Shown here in pieces: positions 34,358 to 43,051 of a DNA stretch of 64,000 nt. The stretch is from contig OW818679.1 of the NCBI GenBank assembly GCA_942493145.1, forward strand, positions 2,790,001 to 2,854,000. Reading direction: 5' to 3'. Position 1 is the first letter of the stretch, and each line of letters begins with the position of its first letter. A program made the position numbers and the translations under genes. The notes beneath the pieces are model-generated. The model did not search any database and was not told the DNA's origin. It was given only the letters and a program-made list of their open reading frames with translations. Source of the stretch: ENR-C20 sp942493145. Its GTDB lineage: Bacteria > Bacillota > Clostridia > Acetivibrionales > DTU013.

Positions 34358-35653
34358 TCATTCCCCAAGGAACGGTATGATTGCATTTATCTCCACACCA
34401 TTTTCTTCAAACCTCTCTATTATAGTGTTTATGGTTTCGGCATCGGCGCTGCTTGTAAAAAGCACCACACCTGTTTTCCCGTTAATCTTCTCTTTCTGGA
34501 TTATCTTTTCAATATTCACCGAGCAGGATGTCAGAATGTTGCATATCGCAGCCAGCCTGCCTACTATATTCTCAAGCCCAATTCGCCAGTAAAGGTTGTT
34601 CCTGTATTCATGTATTTCGATTTTTTCCGCAAGGCCGGTCAGAACCTCTTCAATATGCCTGTCATGGTCCTCATCCAGGCTCTGAATCAGATTCACGAGG
34701 TCGTCATACATGGCTGATGCCGTGGGCTTTGAGCCTGCCCCCTGTCCATAGAAGCCGAAGGACCCACTGTTTGAGCCTTTAAGTACCACAATGTTGTTAT
34801 TATCAAAGGTGTTTGCCGATATATGGTTTTCACGGATGAGGCACGGCCCAACTTTATATATGATGCCCGATTTGGTGTTCTTGAGTATTGCCAGCGGTTT
34901 GATTTTGTAACCCATCTCGTACGCATACTTCATGTCCAGGATGTCTATGTTTGAAAACGGAGTGGTTTTCATCGATTTGATATCCAGCCACTTCTTCATC
35001 GCAAAGATAGCCAGGACCACCGTTTTATAAAGAGCGTCGAAACCGTTTATATCCTCTGATGGATCGTTTTCAGCATAACCAAGCTTCTGGGCGGTTTTTA
35101 AGGCGTCCTCGAAAGAGAGTCCGTCTTTTTCCATCCTCGTATAAATAAAATTTGAGGTGGCATTAAGAATTCCGATGGATTCTTCAATTTTTTCACCCTT
35201 AAAGCACTCACGAATTATCTTGGCAACCGGTATACCTCCACCAATGGTCGCATCATAGCGCAGCTGCACCTTTTTGCTTTGTATCAGCTCCAGCATGTCC
35301 TTCGCGTATAGTGCCAGGACCTTCTTGCTAGACATGACCACCGATTTGCCGTTATCTATCGCTGCACGCAGCATCCTGTATGTTTCATCGGTACCCGAGC
35401 CACCCATACATTCGCAGATCACATCCACAGAAGGATCATCATAGACGTCCGAAGGGATTGTCGTCAGCTGCAAGCCTGTAGTGTCTACTGACCGCGCCTT
35501 GGTGGTATCCCGGACATATATCCTTCCTATCTCGATTACTATCCCATAATTCTTTTGAATGGCATCGATATTAGTCCTTAAGATATTCAGCAGTTCTCCT
35601 CCCACCGTACCCAGGCCAAAGAATCCGACTTTTATGACTTTAAAATTGTTCAT
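34358..35653 (-). CDS. hom: Homoserine dehydrogenase
   Basis: This enzyme reduces aspartate semialdehyde to homoserine with NAD(P)H, a branch point to threonine and methionine. The 431-residue protein has the N-terminal Rossmann loop GFFGLGTVGGELL, the catalytic region around YDATIGGGIPVAK and YAENDPSEDINGFDA, and a C-terminal ACT domain (about residues 350-431) for allosteric control, typically by threonine. The ATG at 35653 follows AGGAGG by eight bases; earlier in-frame starts are less likely. The 320 bases upstream hold a terminator of the previous gene and AT-rich sequence. I saw no T-box motif. Confidence 0.95.
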   Translation of the reverse strand: MNNFKVIKVGFFGLGTVGGELLNILRTNIDAIQKNYGIVIEIGRIYVRDTTKARSVDTTGLQLTTIPSDVYDDPSVDVICECMGGSGTDETYRMLRAAIDNGKSVVMSSKKVLALYAKDMLELIQSKKVQLRYDATIGGGIPVAKIIRECFKGEKIEESIGILNATSNFIYTRMEKDGLSFEDALKTAQKLGYAENDPSEDINGFDALYKTVVLAIFAMKKWLDIKSMKTTPFSNIDILDMKYAYEMGYKIKPLAILKNTKSGIIYKVGPCLIRENHISANTFDNNNIVVLKGSNSGSFGFYGQGAGSKPTASAMYDDLVNLIQSLDEDHDRHIEEVLTGLAEKIEIHEYRNNLYWRIGLENIVGRLAAICNILTSCSVNIEKIIQKEKINGKTGVVLFTSSADAETINTIIERFEENGVEINAIIPFLGE

Positions 35654-35867
35654 TACCATTGCCTCCTTCACATCCGCCCCACGCGGACATCTGTCTTTGT
35701 ATGGTGTATTTTACCATAGCTTTAGAGCTATTACAAGCATAAAAATAAAAATTTCACAATCAAATCCAATAATAATTTTTCTGTCAGATCATAACTTGTA
35801 TCGGTTTTCCTAAAAATATACCATTTTCTGTGACAACAGAATCATATGCCATGACTTTGACTCCCTT

Positions 35868-35906
35868 TTAACAACAAAACAAGAGACCACTCATTAGTGG
35901 TCCCTC
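35868..35906 (-). terminator. Terminator after the two-component/lipoprotein operon
   Basis: On the minus strand GGACCACT and AGTGGTCT form a stem with loop AATG, followed by CTTGTTTTGTTGTT. It lies about 70 bases after the stop of the helical secreted protein gene. The 215 bases between it and the homoserine dehydrogenase start hold no gene; they are AT-rich and presumably contain the hom promoter. Confidence 0.75.
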
Positions 35907-35974
35907 AGGTCATATCGATCGTGACCTTCACGAATCATGACATTAACAGCCTGGTTTCATCCGGAGTTTATTGA

Positions 35975-36553
35975 TCAAAACCCGGGTATCTTGTTCAGAT
36001 CGCTGATTATCTTATTTAGATTTGCAATCCTTGTATTCTGAATGCTAATAATGTTGTTGAGGGCTACCTTGTGCGCTTCAGGGTCATTGTCCCTCTTTGC
36101 GACCTTCAGGCTGATTCTCTCCTGGGCTATGTCTCCGGCAGTCTGAGCCATGAGAAGCCTGTCGGCACTTATAGTATTGATGTCTGCCCTGAGCATCTCA
36201 ATCTCTTCGTCCGTCAGGTTTTCAAAATCCGCCATCAGAGCCTTGATCCTCGCCTTTGCCTCCATGAATGCGACCCTTGCATCTGCCCTTAATCCTGATA
36301 TGGTTTCTTGATTGGCAGTTATCTGGTCCTTCAATAGCTTTATGTCAGCAGCTGCAGCATTGGTTCCCAATCTTTCCCGAAGTGTGATCCTTGGTGCGGC
36401 TGTCGGTGCAGCAGTCGCTGTATCGGCTTCAGAAGTCACAACTGTCGCCTCGGTTGCAGCAACCGGCGTCGGAGTGGCTTCGTCCTCCGCGAAAACTGCC
36501 ATTCCTGTAATCAAAACTGCAGATATAAGTAAGACTGAAAATATTTTTTTCAT
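35975..36553 (-). CDS. Secreted helical protein, function unknown
   Basis: This 192-residue exported protein has a signal peptide ending near MAVFAED and a Thr/Ala/Pro-rich spacer (residues 22-55). A mostly alpha-helical, charged C-terminal domain follows with heptad-like leucines (IKLLKDQITANQETISGLRA, IISIQNTRIANLNKIISDL). No named family is recognised; the helical extracytoplasmic design recalls envelope-stress proteins of the Spy/CpxP sort, but no LTxxQ motif is present. The ATG at 36553 follows AAGGAGTG. It ends the operon of response regulator, kinase and lipoprotein, so it is a likely output of that system. Confidence 0.75.
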   Translation of the reverse strand: MKKIFSVLLISAVLITGMAVFAEDEATPTPVAATEATVVTSEADTATAAPTAAPRITLRERLGTNAAAADIKLLKDQITANQETISGLRADARVAFMEAKARIKALMADFENLTDEEIEMLRADINTISADRLLMAQTAGDIAQERISLKVAKRDNDPEAHKVALNNIISIQNTRIANLNKIISDLNKIPGF

Positions 36554-36572
36554 CACATTCAACACTCCTTTT

Positions 36573-37001
36573 TTATTGAAGATCACTATCTTCAACGTCT
36601 TCAAGATTTTCAATTCCTGTAAACAATTCATCAAGCTCTTTGTCAAGTTGCTTTATCACTGCTTCCTTTTCCTTGTTTGAAACTGCATTGCTCGATTTCG
36701 CGACAATTCTGGAGTCTCCTTCGCTATTGTCCGCGGGATTTTCTACCAGGCTGTCTGACGATTGTTCCAATGTCTGTACAGCCTCCGCCGGGGTACTTTC
36801 ATTGTCACTGTCTGTTGAGGCCTGTGGAGCACCAGACGTTTCCTGAATCCCCGCTGCTTCTCTGACGTTTCCGTTATCTGTTGGTTTCTGTCCCGTCGCA
36901 TTACTACAGCCCACAGTTAAGAAAGTCAGGAGCGCCAATACCATCACGAAGTATACATTTCTTCTCAAGATTAACTTGCCTTTCACTGCATCACTGTTCA
37001 T
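36573..37001 (-). CDS. Small lipoprotein linked to the two-component system
   Basis: This 142-residue lipoprotein has a signal sequence (VYFVMVLALLTFLTVGC) whose lipobox cysteine is near residue 32. An acidic, Ser/Thr/Asn-rich disordered stretch follows, ending in a lysine/glutamate helix (NKEKEAVIKQLDKELDELF) and a very acidic tail. No family is recognised. The ATG at 37001 follows GGAGGAG; the upstream part of the open frame is not used. It lies 81 bases after the kinase gene, and ACCGG-N7-CCGGT (37023-37039) in that gap is a possible operator or hairpin. It could be the sensor partner or an output of the kinase. Confidence 0.75.
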   Translation of the reverse strand: MNSDAVKGKLILRRNVYFVMVLALLTFLTVGCSNATGQKPTDNGNVREAAGIQETSGAPQASTDSDNESTPAEAVQTLEQSSDSLVENPADNSEGDSRIVAKSSNAVSNKEKEAVIKQLDKELDELFTGIENLEDVEDSDLQ

Positions 37002-37082
37002 AAACTCCTCCTCCCGATTTGCTACCGGCGAGTAACCGGTACTATGTTTACATTTTAAGTCACACTTGTAAAACAGCAACAT

Positions 37083-38510
37083 TTAATTTGTAAACTGATT
37101 GTAAACATTCGGGATTTCAAATATTATTTTTGTGCCTTTTCCTTGTTCACTTTCCGCCCATATTCTGCCTTTATGAAGTTCAACAATTATTTTTGCAATA
37201 TTGAGTCCAAGCCCCGTACTTCCCTGTGAGGTATTCCGCGTCTTGTCCACCATGTAGAATTTTTCAAAAATAAATCGCAGTTCATATTCCGGTATACCTA
37301 TTCCGTTATCCGCGACGGTGAACCTTACCATTGAAGGCATCCCTTCTGCAGATACTAAAATTCGTCCTCCCTGGACTCCATATTTAACTGAATTACCTAT
37401 GAGATTCACAAGCACCTGGATCAACCTGTCCTTGTCGGCAACCAGTTGAAGCGAAACATCGCACTTCATATCCAACGATATGTCTTTTTCACCTGCAAGT
37501 GATGATGTGCTTTCCCTTACACTTTCCAATACCTCGGCCACATTCAATTGCCCGGTCTTAAGAATCAAACCACCCGACTGTAGTTTTGCCATCTGAAGTA
37601 TGTCGTCAGTCAGTCTGTTCAGTCTGTTTGTTTCATCGTAAATAATCATGAGATATTTATTATAATCTTCCGGTTTGGCTATCCCTTCAAGCATTCCTTC
37701 AACCAGGCCATTTATTGATGTGAGCGGCGTTCTGAGGTCATGTGATACATTTGCTATGAATTCCCTTCTCATCTTTTCGGTATCAGCAAGCTGCCTTTTC
37801 ATGTAGTTGAAAGCTTCGGCAAGTTTTCCCACTTCATCACTGCTATCTACGGCCATATCTTCGATATTGACGCCAGCAGCCAGCAATACTGCGGCTTGCT
37901 CCATCTTCTTTATAGGATTGGATATCTTTTTCGAATTGTAATAAATATAAAATGCACTCAGAATAATGAAGAACAATCCTGTAAGCAGCACTGTCATTAT
38001 GATCCTGACAATGGAAGTAACAATATTGTTTACAGGAGAAAACAGAAGAATTGCTCCCTGAACCGATTCCCCATTTTTCCATGGCACCCCTGCAAAGACC
38101 ACCTGGCTATCAAGGTTAATGGAATACTGCCATTTCCTTAAAACCGTACCTCCATCCAGTATCACAGCCAGATCATCCAGAATATATCCATCCTTGAGTT
38201 CGGAATCCAGTGCCAGGCCCCCCATAGAACCGAGGTCACCCTTATTCAGCTTTACAAGGTAAATCTTAGAATCGGTCACAAATCCCAGGTTATCCAAGCC
38301 ATCAGATAACTCATCCTTTGCGATACTGCCGTTCTCATATCGGACTGCAAGCTGGTTTGTCTTAAATGCAGCACTTAAAAGAGTCTTTTGTTTTTCATCG
38401 AAAACCTTCAGACTATATATCAGTGAGAACATCAGTGATATTGCTATTACGACCGATGTGGTGATAAGCAGGTTGGTTACCATGAGCTTGCTGAAGATTG
38501 TTTTGAACAT
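37083..38510 (-). CDS. Sensor histidine kinase with HAMP domain
   Basis: This 475-residue membrane kinase has one N-terminal transmembrane helix, an extracytoplasmic sensor of about 130 residues, a second helix and a HAMP linker. The catalytic core follows: H-box FIANVSHDLRTPL, N-box VNLIGNSVKYG, G1 DNGIGIP and G2 STGLGLNIAK. It would phosphorylate the response regulator encoded immediately upstream. Start codons ATGATG overlap the regulator stop; the second ATG (38510) has the better spacing to GGAGG. The stimulus is unknown; linked genes suggest envelope status. Confidence 0.93.
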   Translation of the reverse strand: MFKTIFSKLMVTNLLITTSVVIAISLMFSLIYSLKVFDEKQKTLLSAAFKTNQLAVRYENGSIAKDELSDGLDNLGFVTDSKIYLVKLNKGDLGSMGGLALDSELKDGYILDDLAVILDGGTVLRKWQYSINLDSQVVFAGVPWKNGESVQGAILLFSPVNNIVTSIVRIIMTVLLTGLFFIILSAFYIYYNSKKISNPIKKMEQAAVLLAAGVNIEDMAVDSSDEVGKLAEAFNYMKRQLADTEKMRREFIANVSHDLRTPLTSINGLVEGMLEGIAKPEDYNKYLMIIYDETNRLNRLTDDILQMAKLQSGGLILKTGQLNVAEVLESVRESTSSLAGEKDISLDMKCDVSLQLVADKDRLIQVLVNLIGNSVKYGVQGGRILVSAEGMPSMVRFTVADNGIGIPEYELRFIFEKFYMVDKTRNTSQGSTGLGLNIAKIIVELHKGRIWAESEQGKGTKIIFEIPNVYNQFTN

Positions 38511-39232
38511 CATTTTACCTCCAGCTTGTAACCCACGCCCCATATGGTCTTTATACAGCAGGCTGATTCAGCACCAAAGTCCTCAAGTTTTTTTCTGATG
38601 CTCTTTATATGTACATCTACAGTCCTTGTATCCCCCATAAAATCATAATTCCATACCCTGTCGAGCAGCTGCTCCCTTGTAAATACAATATTTCTGTTTG
38701 TTATCAGAAAATTGAGCAGCTGTATCTCCTTCGGTTTCATATCGATCATTTTTCCGTCATATCTGACTTCATATTTCTTTATGTCAACCGTAAGCAAACC
38801 TACCGTTAGCATATCCCCCTGTTCCACTTCAGAATCTTTGTCTTTTAACACCTTCAGCGAATCGGTCTGACTGCTCCTCAGCCTTGCATTTATACGGGCA
38901 ATCACTTCCCTGGTGTGGAATGGTTTCACGATATAGTCATCTGCTCCAGAATCGAAGCCCTGGATCTTATCCTCCAGCATATCCCTCGCAGTTATCATGA
39001 TTATCGGAACAGGACGGTAATACTTTATCATCTTGCAAACCTCCCATCCGTTTATGACAGGAAGCATAAGGTCAAGTAATACCAGATCAATTTTTTCCTC
39101 TTTGACGAGCCTTACCGCCTCGCTGCCGTCATGACAGATTATCAGCCTGAATCCCGCATGGGTCAGGTGCAGGTCCAGCATTTCACAAATGCTTTTATCA
39201 TCATCGGCTATCAAAATCGTTTTTACTTCCAT
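38510..39232 (-). CDS. OmpR-family response regulator
   Basis: This 240-residue regulator has an N-terminal receiver domain with the acidic pair ADDDKS, phospho-acceptor Asp in VLLDLMLPV and conserved Lys in YIVKPF. A C-terminal OmpR/PhoB winged helix (about residues 145-240) carries FTREQLLDRVW and TRTVDVHIKSIRKKL. The ATG at 39232 follows GGGGTG. It is the first gene of the regulator-kinase-lipoprotein-helical protein operon. Confidence 0.94.
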   Translation of the reverse strand: MEVKTILIADDDKSICEMLDLHLTHAGFRLIICHDGSEAVRLVKEEKIDLVLLDLMLPVINGWEVCKMIKYYRPVPIIMITARDMLEDKIQGFDSGADDYIVKPFHTREVIARINARLRSSQTDSLKVLKDKDSEVEQGDMLTVGLLTVDIKKYEVRYDGKMIDMKPKEIQLLNFLITNRNIVFTREQLLDRVWNYDFMGDTRTVDVHIKSIRKKLEDFGAESACCIKTIWGVGYKLEVK

Positions 39233-39276
39233 ATGTATCACCCCATTATGTTCTCAGCATTACAGACACTACATTC

Positions 39277-40131
39277 CTAGATAAAGAACAGCAGACTTAA
39301 AGCCATGACTATCATGCCGCTTATCAGCCCGTACATGGAAAGATGGTGCTCCCCGTACTCCCTTGCCGTGGGAAGTAATTCATCAAGCGATATGTAGATC
39401 ATTATCCCGGCAACCGCTGCGAAGAGGACCCCTAAAACCGCATCATTCAGGAATGGCATCAGGATCAGGTATCCAACCAAGGCTCCCAGGGGCTCGGAGA
39501 ATCCCGAGAGAAGTGACAGCCCAAGGGCTTTTTTCCTGCTGCCGGTAGCGCAATATACCGGAATTGCTACGGCTATGCCCTCAGGTATGTTGTGTATGGC
39601 TATTGCAATTGCAATCACTATTCCAAGGGAAGGCTGGTTTATTGCAGAGGTGAAGGTTGCAAGACCTTCAGGAAAGTTATGAATTGTTATGGCCAGAGCC
39701 GTCAATAATCCTGTTCGGAGAAGTTTCTTGCTGTTTCGTAACATACCGGCCAATTTATTTGAACCACCAGCACTGCCGTCCGTTATGTCACAGCTGTCCA
39801 TCTCCTCTAACATGTGGGATTCATGCGGGTTTTCATATGATGGTATAAGCTTGTCAATGACACCAATCAGGAACATGCCTCCGAAAAATGAAACCACTGT
39901 GACCCACGAGCCTGCAGTCTGGCCGATACTGGCTTCAAGGTGCTTTTTACCTTGTGCGAACAGTTCTACAAATGAAACATATATCATAACCCCGGCAGAA
40001 AAGCCAAGGATAACCGACAGCAGCTTTGTATTGGTTTTCCTGAAAAAGAAAGTTATCAGGCCGCCGATTCCTGTGGAAAGCCCCGCGAACAGCGTTAATG
40101 CAAATGCAAATAGTATATTGTTATGTTCCAA
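39277..40131 (-). CDS. ZIP-family divalent metal transporter (ZupT-like)
   Basis: This 284-residue membrane protein of the ZIP family imports zinc or related divalent metals. About eight helices are visible; the metal-site helices IV and V carry HNFPEGLATF and HNIPEGIAVAIP. A long cytoplasmic loop between helices III and IV has the polar stretch ENPHESHMLEEMDSCD. The TTG at 40131 has GGAGGG nine bases upstream and avoids overlap with the HAD gene, so it is preferred to the longer frame. It is probably co-transcribed with the HAD gene upstream. Confidence 0.92.
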   Translation of the reverse strand: MEHNNILFAFALTLFAGLSTGIGGLITFFFRKTNTKLLSVILGFSAGVMIYVSFVELFAQGKKHLEASIGQTAGSWVTVVSFFGGMFLIGVIDKLIPSYENPHESHMLEEMDSCDITDGSAGGSNKLAGMLRNSKKLLRTGLLTALAITIHNFPEGLATFTSAINQPSLGIVIAIAIAIHNIPEGIAVAIPVYCATGSRKKALGLSLLSGFSEPLGALVGYLILMPFLNDAVLGVLFAAVAGIMIYISLDELLPTAREYGEHHLSMYGLISGMIVMALSLLFFI

Positions 40132-40135
40132 AATT

Positions 40136-41005
40136 CTACACCCTCCAAAGTCTTTCTCTTTCTGCAATAAAACGCGTTACGCTATCGGAATTGTTAGCAC
40201 CGATAATGCCGGTTGCAACCTTTTTTAATTCAGAAATTGCGTTCGAAACCGCATATCCTTCATCACAAGCTTTAAAAAGGGCAATATCATTCAGATTGTC
40301 CCCAAAGCCAATTATATGCCCAAAGCCATATTCTCTTCTGAGAAACTCAACTGCACTGCATTTTGAGGCTTTGATGCTGAAAACCTCAAGGTACCAAAGG
40401 CTTCGGGAATATATATCCCTGTAAAGCTCAACATTAAGTTCGGAATGCTCTTTAAGTATGTTATAAGCATCCAACAGCCGATCACGTTCAGAAATACATG
40501 CAAAATAAATTGTATTCCGAATTGGAGTTAAATCAAGGAAATCCTGTGTCTGTTCAAAGGTTTTGTAGTACCTCTTGACCCTTTCATCATGAAATTGGTG
40601 CATGGCATCTGATTCGAGCCTTTCGTAATATGTACAAAGGGTACCGTCTGAAATTGTATACATAAACCCATCTATGCCATGACCGCGTAAAATTCCGATA
40701 ACATTTTCAGCCGTCGACTGAGACAGGGCTTCAATGTTTACATAACAGCCGTTTTTCAGATCATATATCACAACGCCATTCATAAGGATAATGGGCATCT
40801 CGAGATTCATACCCTCCAGCAGCTTGATCGTAGAAGCCTGGGTCCTTGCTGTTGCTACTGTAAAAGCGATTCCCTCTTCTGCTAGTTTGTTGATCACCCT
40901 TTTGGTATATGCGCTGAATACTTTGTTGCTGTTAAGCAGCGTCCCGTCAAGGTCGGAAACATATAACTGCTGTAGATTAATATCTTTCAATCTAACCCCA
41001 CTCAT
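40136..41005 (-). CDS. Cof-type HAD-IIB phosphatase
   Basis: This 289-residue soluble phosphatase of the Cof/YidA group has motif I VSDLDGTLLNS with the nucleophilic Asp, motif II VATART, and motif III/IV IIGFGDNLNDIALF. A C2B-type cap lies in the middle. Such enzymes dephosphorylate sugar phosphates, flavin nucleotides or PLP, so the natural substrate cannot be assigned. The ATG at 41005 lacks a clear ribosome site; the exact start is uncertain by up to ten codons. It lies just upstream of the ZIP gene. Confidence 0.9.
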   Translation of the reverse strand: MSGVRLKDINLQQLYVSDLDGTLLNSNKVFSAYTKRVINKLAEEGIAFTVATARTQASTIKLLEGMNLEMPIILMNGVVIYDLKNGCYVNIEALSQSTAENVIGILRGHGIDGFMYTISDGTLCTYYERLESDAMHQFHDERVKRYYKTFEQTQDFLDLTPIRNTIYFACISERDRLLDAYNILKEHSELNVELYRDIYSRSLWYLEVFSIKASKCSAVEFLRREYGFGHIIGFGDNLNDIALFKACDEGYAVSNAISELKKVATGIIGANNSDSVTRFIAERERLWRV

Positions 41006-41162
41006 AAATATACTTATATTTACTTAATTTATGTTTATTAGAAAACCCAGGGTTTAATATGAAAACCCTTATTTCATAATAGCATTAATAGTACCTGTTC
41101 GCAAACCTGCAATTGCTACTTTCGGTTGTGGAATATACATGCAAAACATCAGATATACGGCA

Positions 41163-41191
41163 TTGACAAACCCCATACCCCACTGTATAAT
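41163..41191 (+). promoter_or_regulatory. Consensus sigma-A promoter of the tRNA-Gly/tRNA-Arg unit
   Basis: TTGACA (41163-41168) and TATAAT (41186-41191) are separated by 17 bases, a perfect consensus. Transcription would start about 20 bases before tRNA-Gly. Confidence 0.93.
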
Positions 41192-41218
41192 AGTTTAAGT
41201 CGATAGCCGACAGACCAT

Positions 41219-41292
41219 GCGGGTGTAGTTCAATGGTAGAACATCAGCCTTCCAAGCTGATTGCGTGGGTCCGATTCCCATCACCCGCTCCA
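41219..41292 (+). tRNA. tRNA-Gly (anticodon TCC)
   Basis: The cloverleaf is complete: acceptor GCGGGTG with CACCCGC, anticodon loop CTTCCAA with TCC, T loop TCCGATT, and an encoded CCA end. It is the first of two tRNAs in one transcript. Confidence 0.95.
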
Positions 41293-41306
41293 ATTTAATT
41301 TTATAT

Positions 41307-41383
<77 letters not shown>

Positions 41384-41429
41384 ATAAAGAAGACATCCAA
41401 TTTATATTGGGTGTCTTCTTTATTGTACA
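41384..41429 (+). terminator. Terminator after tRNA-Arg
   Basis: An 18-bp imperfect stem (41383-41400 with 41407-41424, one G-U) has loop TTTATA. The stem's own T-rich 3' side acts as the U tract. Confidence 0.85.
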
Positions 41430-41436
41430 TGTAAAG

Positions 41437-41451
41437 GAGAGGATTCGAACC
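41437..41451 (-). repeat. Inverted 15-bp copy of the tRNA-Arg T arm
   Basis: GAGAGGATTCGAACC is the exact reverse complement of the T-arm segment of tRNA-Arg (41367-41381 region). It sits 54 bases downstream of the gene and the flanks also match partly. It may be an attachment-site remnant or a duplication scar. Confidence 0.6.
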
Positions 41452-41579
41452 TTAGCCGGGGCTTTTATTTGATGAATTCAGCAACAATACTTCTGTTTAA
41501 GGCTCTCGATTAATAAATCACATTTACATAATATTTGCATATAATAAATTAGTAATTATTAGAAACAGGTGAACATATT

Positions 41580-41681
41580 ATGGGAAAAGGACTTTTAGGT
41601 GGCATAGATGACTGTGCATTATTATTCTTTATTATTCTGTTCCTTTTACTTTTCTTTAATCCACATGGACCATGCGATTGA
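41580..41681 (+). CDS. Tiny hydrophobic peptide (33 residues)
   Basis: A start codon with AGGTG ten bases upstream opens a 33-codon frame. It reads MGKGLLGGIDDCALLF, then a hydrophobic stretch of about 15 residues and the polar end NPHGPCD. The Gly-rich head plus one membrane helix resembles the YjcZ-type small sporulation or coat peptides, though the homology is not proven. A strong hairpin follows 29 bases after the stop, as expected for a separate small transcript. Confidence 0.6.
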   Translation: MGKGLLGGIDDCALLFFIILFLLLFFNPHGPCD

Positions 41682-41709
41682 TTAACAAACATAAGCTGCC
41701 TTTCATCTT

Positions 41710-41746
41710 ATACGCCTTGATGGGTAAACCCGTCAAAGCGTATTGT
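41710..41746. terminator. Hairpin terminator between the small peptide and the foldase gene
   Basis: ATACGCCTTGATGGGT and ACCCGTCAAAGCGTAT pair with one mismatch around a 2- to 3-base loop, followed by TGTTTT. It sits between convergent genes and may serve both. Confidence 0.75.
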
Positions 41747-41785
41747 TTTATATGGGGTTTTGATAGTTAGTTCATATGATTAATT

Positions 41786-42910
41786 CTATTCCATTACGGT
41801 GTTATCTACAAGATTATCCAGAACCGCCTGTTTTAGCACATTTGACTTAAGGTATGGCATACCGTATGTCTCCTCGTATTCCGAGTAATCACCTGTCCCC
41901 ATGTACTCTGTGAAATAAGCCGCCACATCATCATCAGTGACTGAAATTCCGGCATCTTCAGCAATAGCCTGAATGATAAGATTGAGCTTGGCGTTTTCCG
42001 TAATAGCATCCTTGGAATTTTCAAGCAACTCATCCATGGTTGAAACGCCCACATAATTACTCAGGAATTCATTAAGATCCATACTGTAAGAATCCGCATA
42101 GCCCTGATAGTAAAGGATCATAGAGTTTTCCTGATACTCCAGAAGGCTTTCCGGAATAGATTTAATGGTCGAATTCCCGACAACGTATTCCTGAGCATAG
42201 TCTACCACGGCAGTGCTTTGCAGGTCGCTTTTTATACCCGTTTCCATCTCTGCAATGGTATTCCAGCCGTAAGATGAAGACAAATTTTCCGCAACAAAGT
42301 TGTCAGTTAACTCGGGAGTTATCGTTTCGACGATGTAGTTCAGCGTTATTGCGAAAACAGCATCCTTGCCATTGAGATCCTCATTGCCATAATCCTCCGG
42401 GAATGTTACCTCAATATTGAATGATTCACCGGGGGTATGCCCAATAAGCTGCTCAAGGAAGTCGTCAATATAGCTTGTAACTCCGATAGTAACCGCTGTG
42501 CCGGAACCATCAGTGCTACCTCCATCAAATTCCACGCCATCAACACTACCGACATAATCGATGTTGACTGTATCACCGTCTACGATAGCACGGTCTTTTA
42601 TTTGTTTCTCAGAGGTTTTCTCAGCCAAAATACTGTCAATTTCTGTTTGGACAGATTCGTCCGAAATATCGTAAATATTGCTTGGTATGGATATCCCCGA
42701 ATATTCACACAGCTCAACATAATCCAGTGCCGTGATATTCTCCCAGAAGCCCTTATCGCCAATGCCGTCACTATAGGTGAAGTCAGCTACTAACGAAGTG
42801 TTTTCCGATAAATCGGTAGTCGTCTCTTCATTGGCAGAACAACCAACACCCGCCACTAATGCAAGGGTAATAACGAGAATAAGGCTAAGTAGTGTTTTTA
42901 AACTTTTCAT
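41786..42910 (-). CDS. Trigger-factor-like FKBP lipoprotein
   Basis: This 374-residue exported protein has a lipobox (VAGVGC, Cys near residue 24). An FKBP-type prolyl isomerase domain (about residues 105-195; IVDGDTVNIDYVGSVDG, GHTPGESF and TFPEDYGNEDLNGKDAVF) is followed by a helical trigger-factor-like C-terminal domain. The ribosome-binding domain of true trigger factor is absent. It is therefore a likely extracytoplasmic foldase for secreted proteins, analogous to PrsA in role. GGAGAG precedes the ATG. It stands alone. Confidence 0.88.
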   Translation of the reverse strand: MKSLKTLLSLILVITLALVAGVGCSANEETTTDLSENTSLVADFTYSDGIGDKGFWENITALDYVELCEYSGISIPSNIYDISDESVQTEIDSILAEKTSEKQIKDRAIVDGDTVNIDYVGSVDGVEFDGGSTDGSGTAVTIGVTSYIDDFLEQLIGHTPGESFNIEVTFPEDYGNEDLNGKDAVFAITLNYIVETITPELTDNFVAENLSSSYGWNTIAEMETGIKSDLQSTAVVDYAQEYVVGNSTIKSIPESLLEYQENSMILYYQGYADSYSMDLNEFLSNYVGVSTMDELLENSKDAITENAKLNLIIQAIAEDAGISVTDDDVAAYFTEYMGTGDYSEYEETYGMPYLKSNVLKQAVLDNLVDNTVME

Positions 42911-43051
42911 TTTGCACTCTCCAATATTTTAATTGTTTGTTTCAGACAAGTTGAGGAGGTGTACTCACTCAGTCTGATACTACTGTTTTTTCTATTATAC
43001 ATGGAGAAAGTGTTGAAAATGTGAACAGCTTGTTAAATCTGGTCTGACAAT

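Noticed and set aside
35654..35974. T-box leader for homoserine dehydrogenase
   Set aside because: The hairpin here lies after the upstream gene and faces as its terminator. No AGGGTGGNACCGCG-type T-box sequence is present.
38510..38513. Alternative histidine kinase start at 38513
   Set aside because: The first ATG of ATGATG is only four bases after GGAGG; the second at 38510 has better spacing, though both remain possible.
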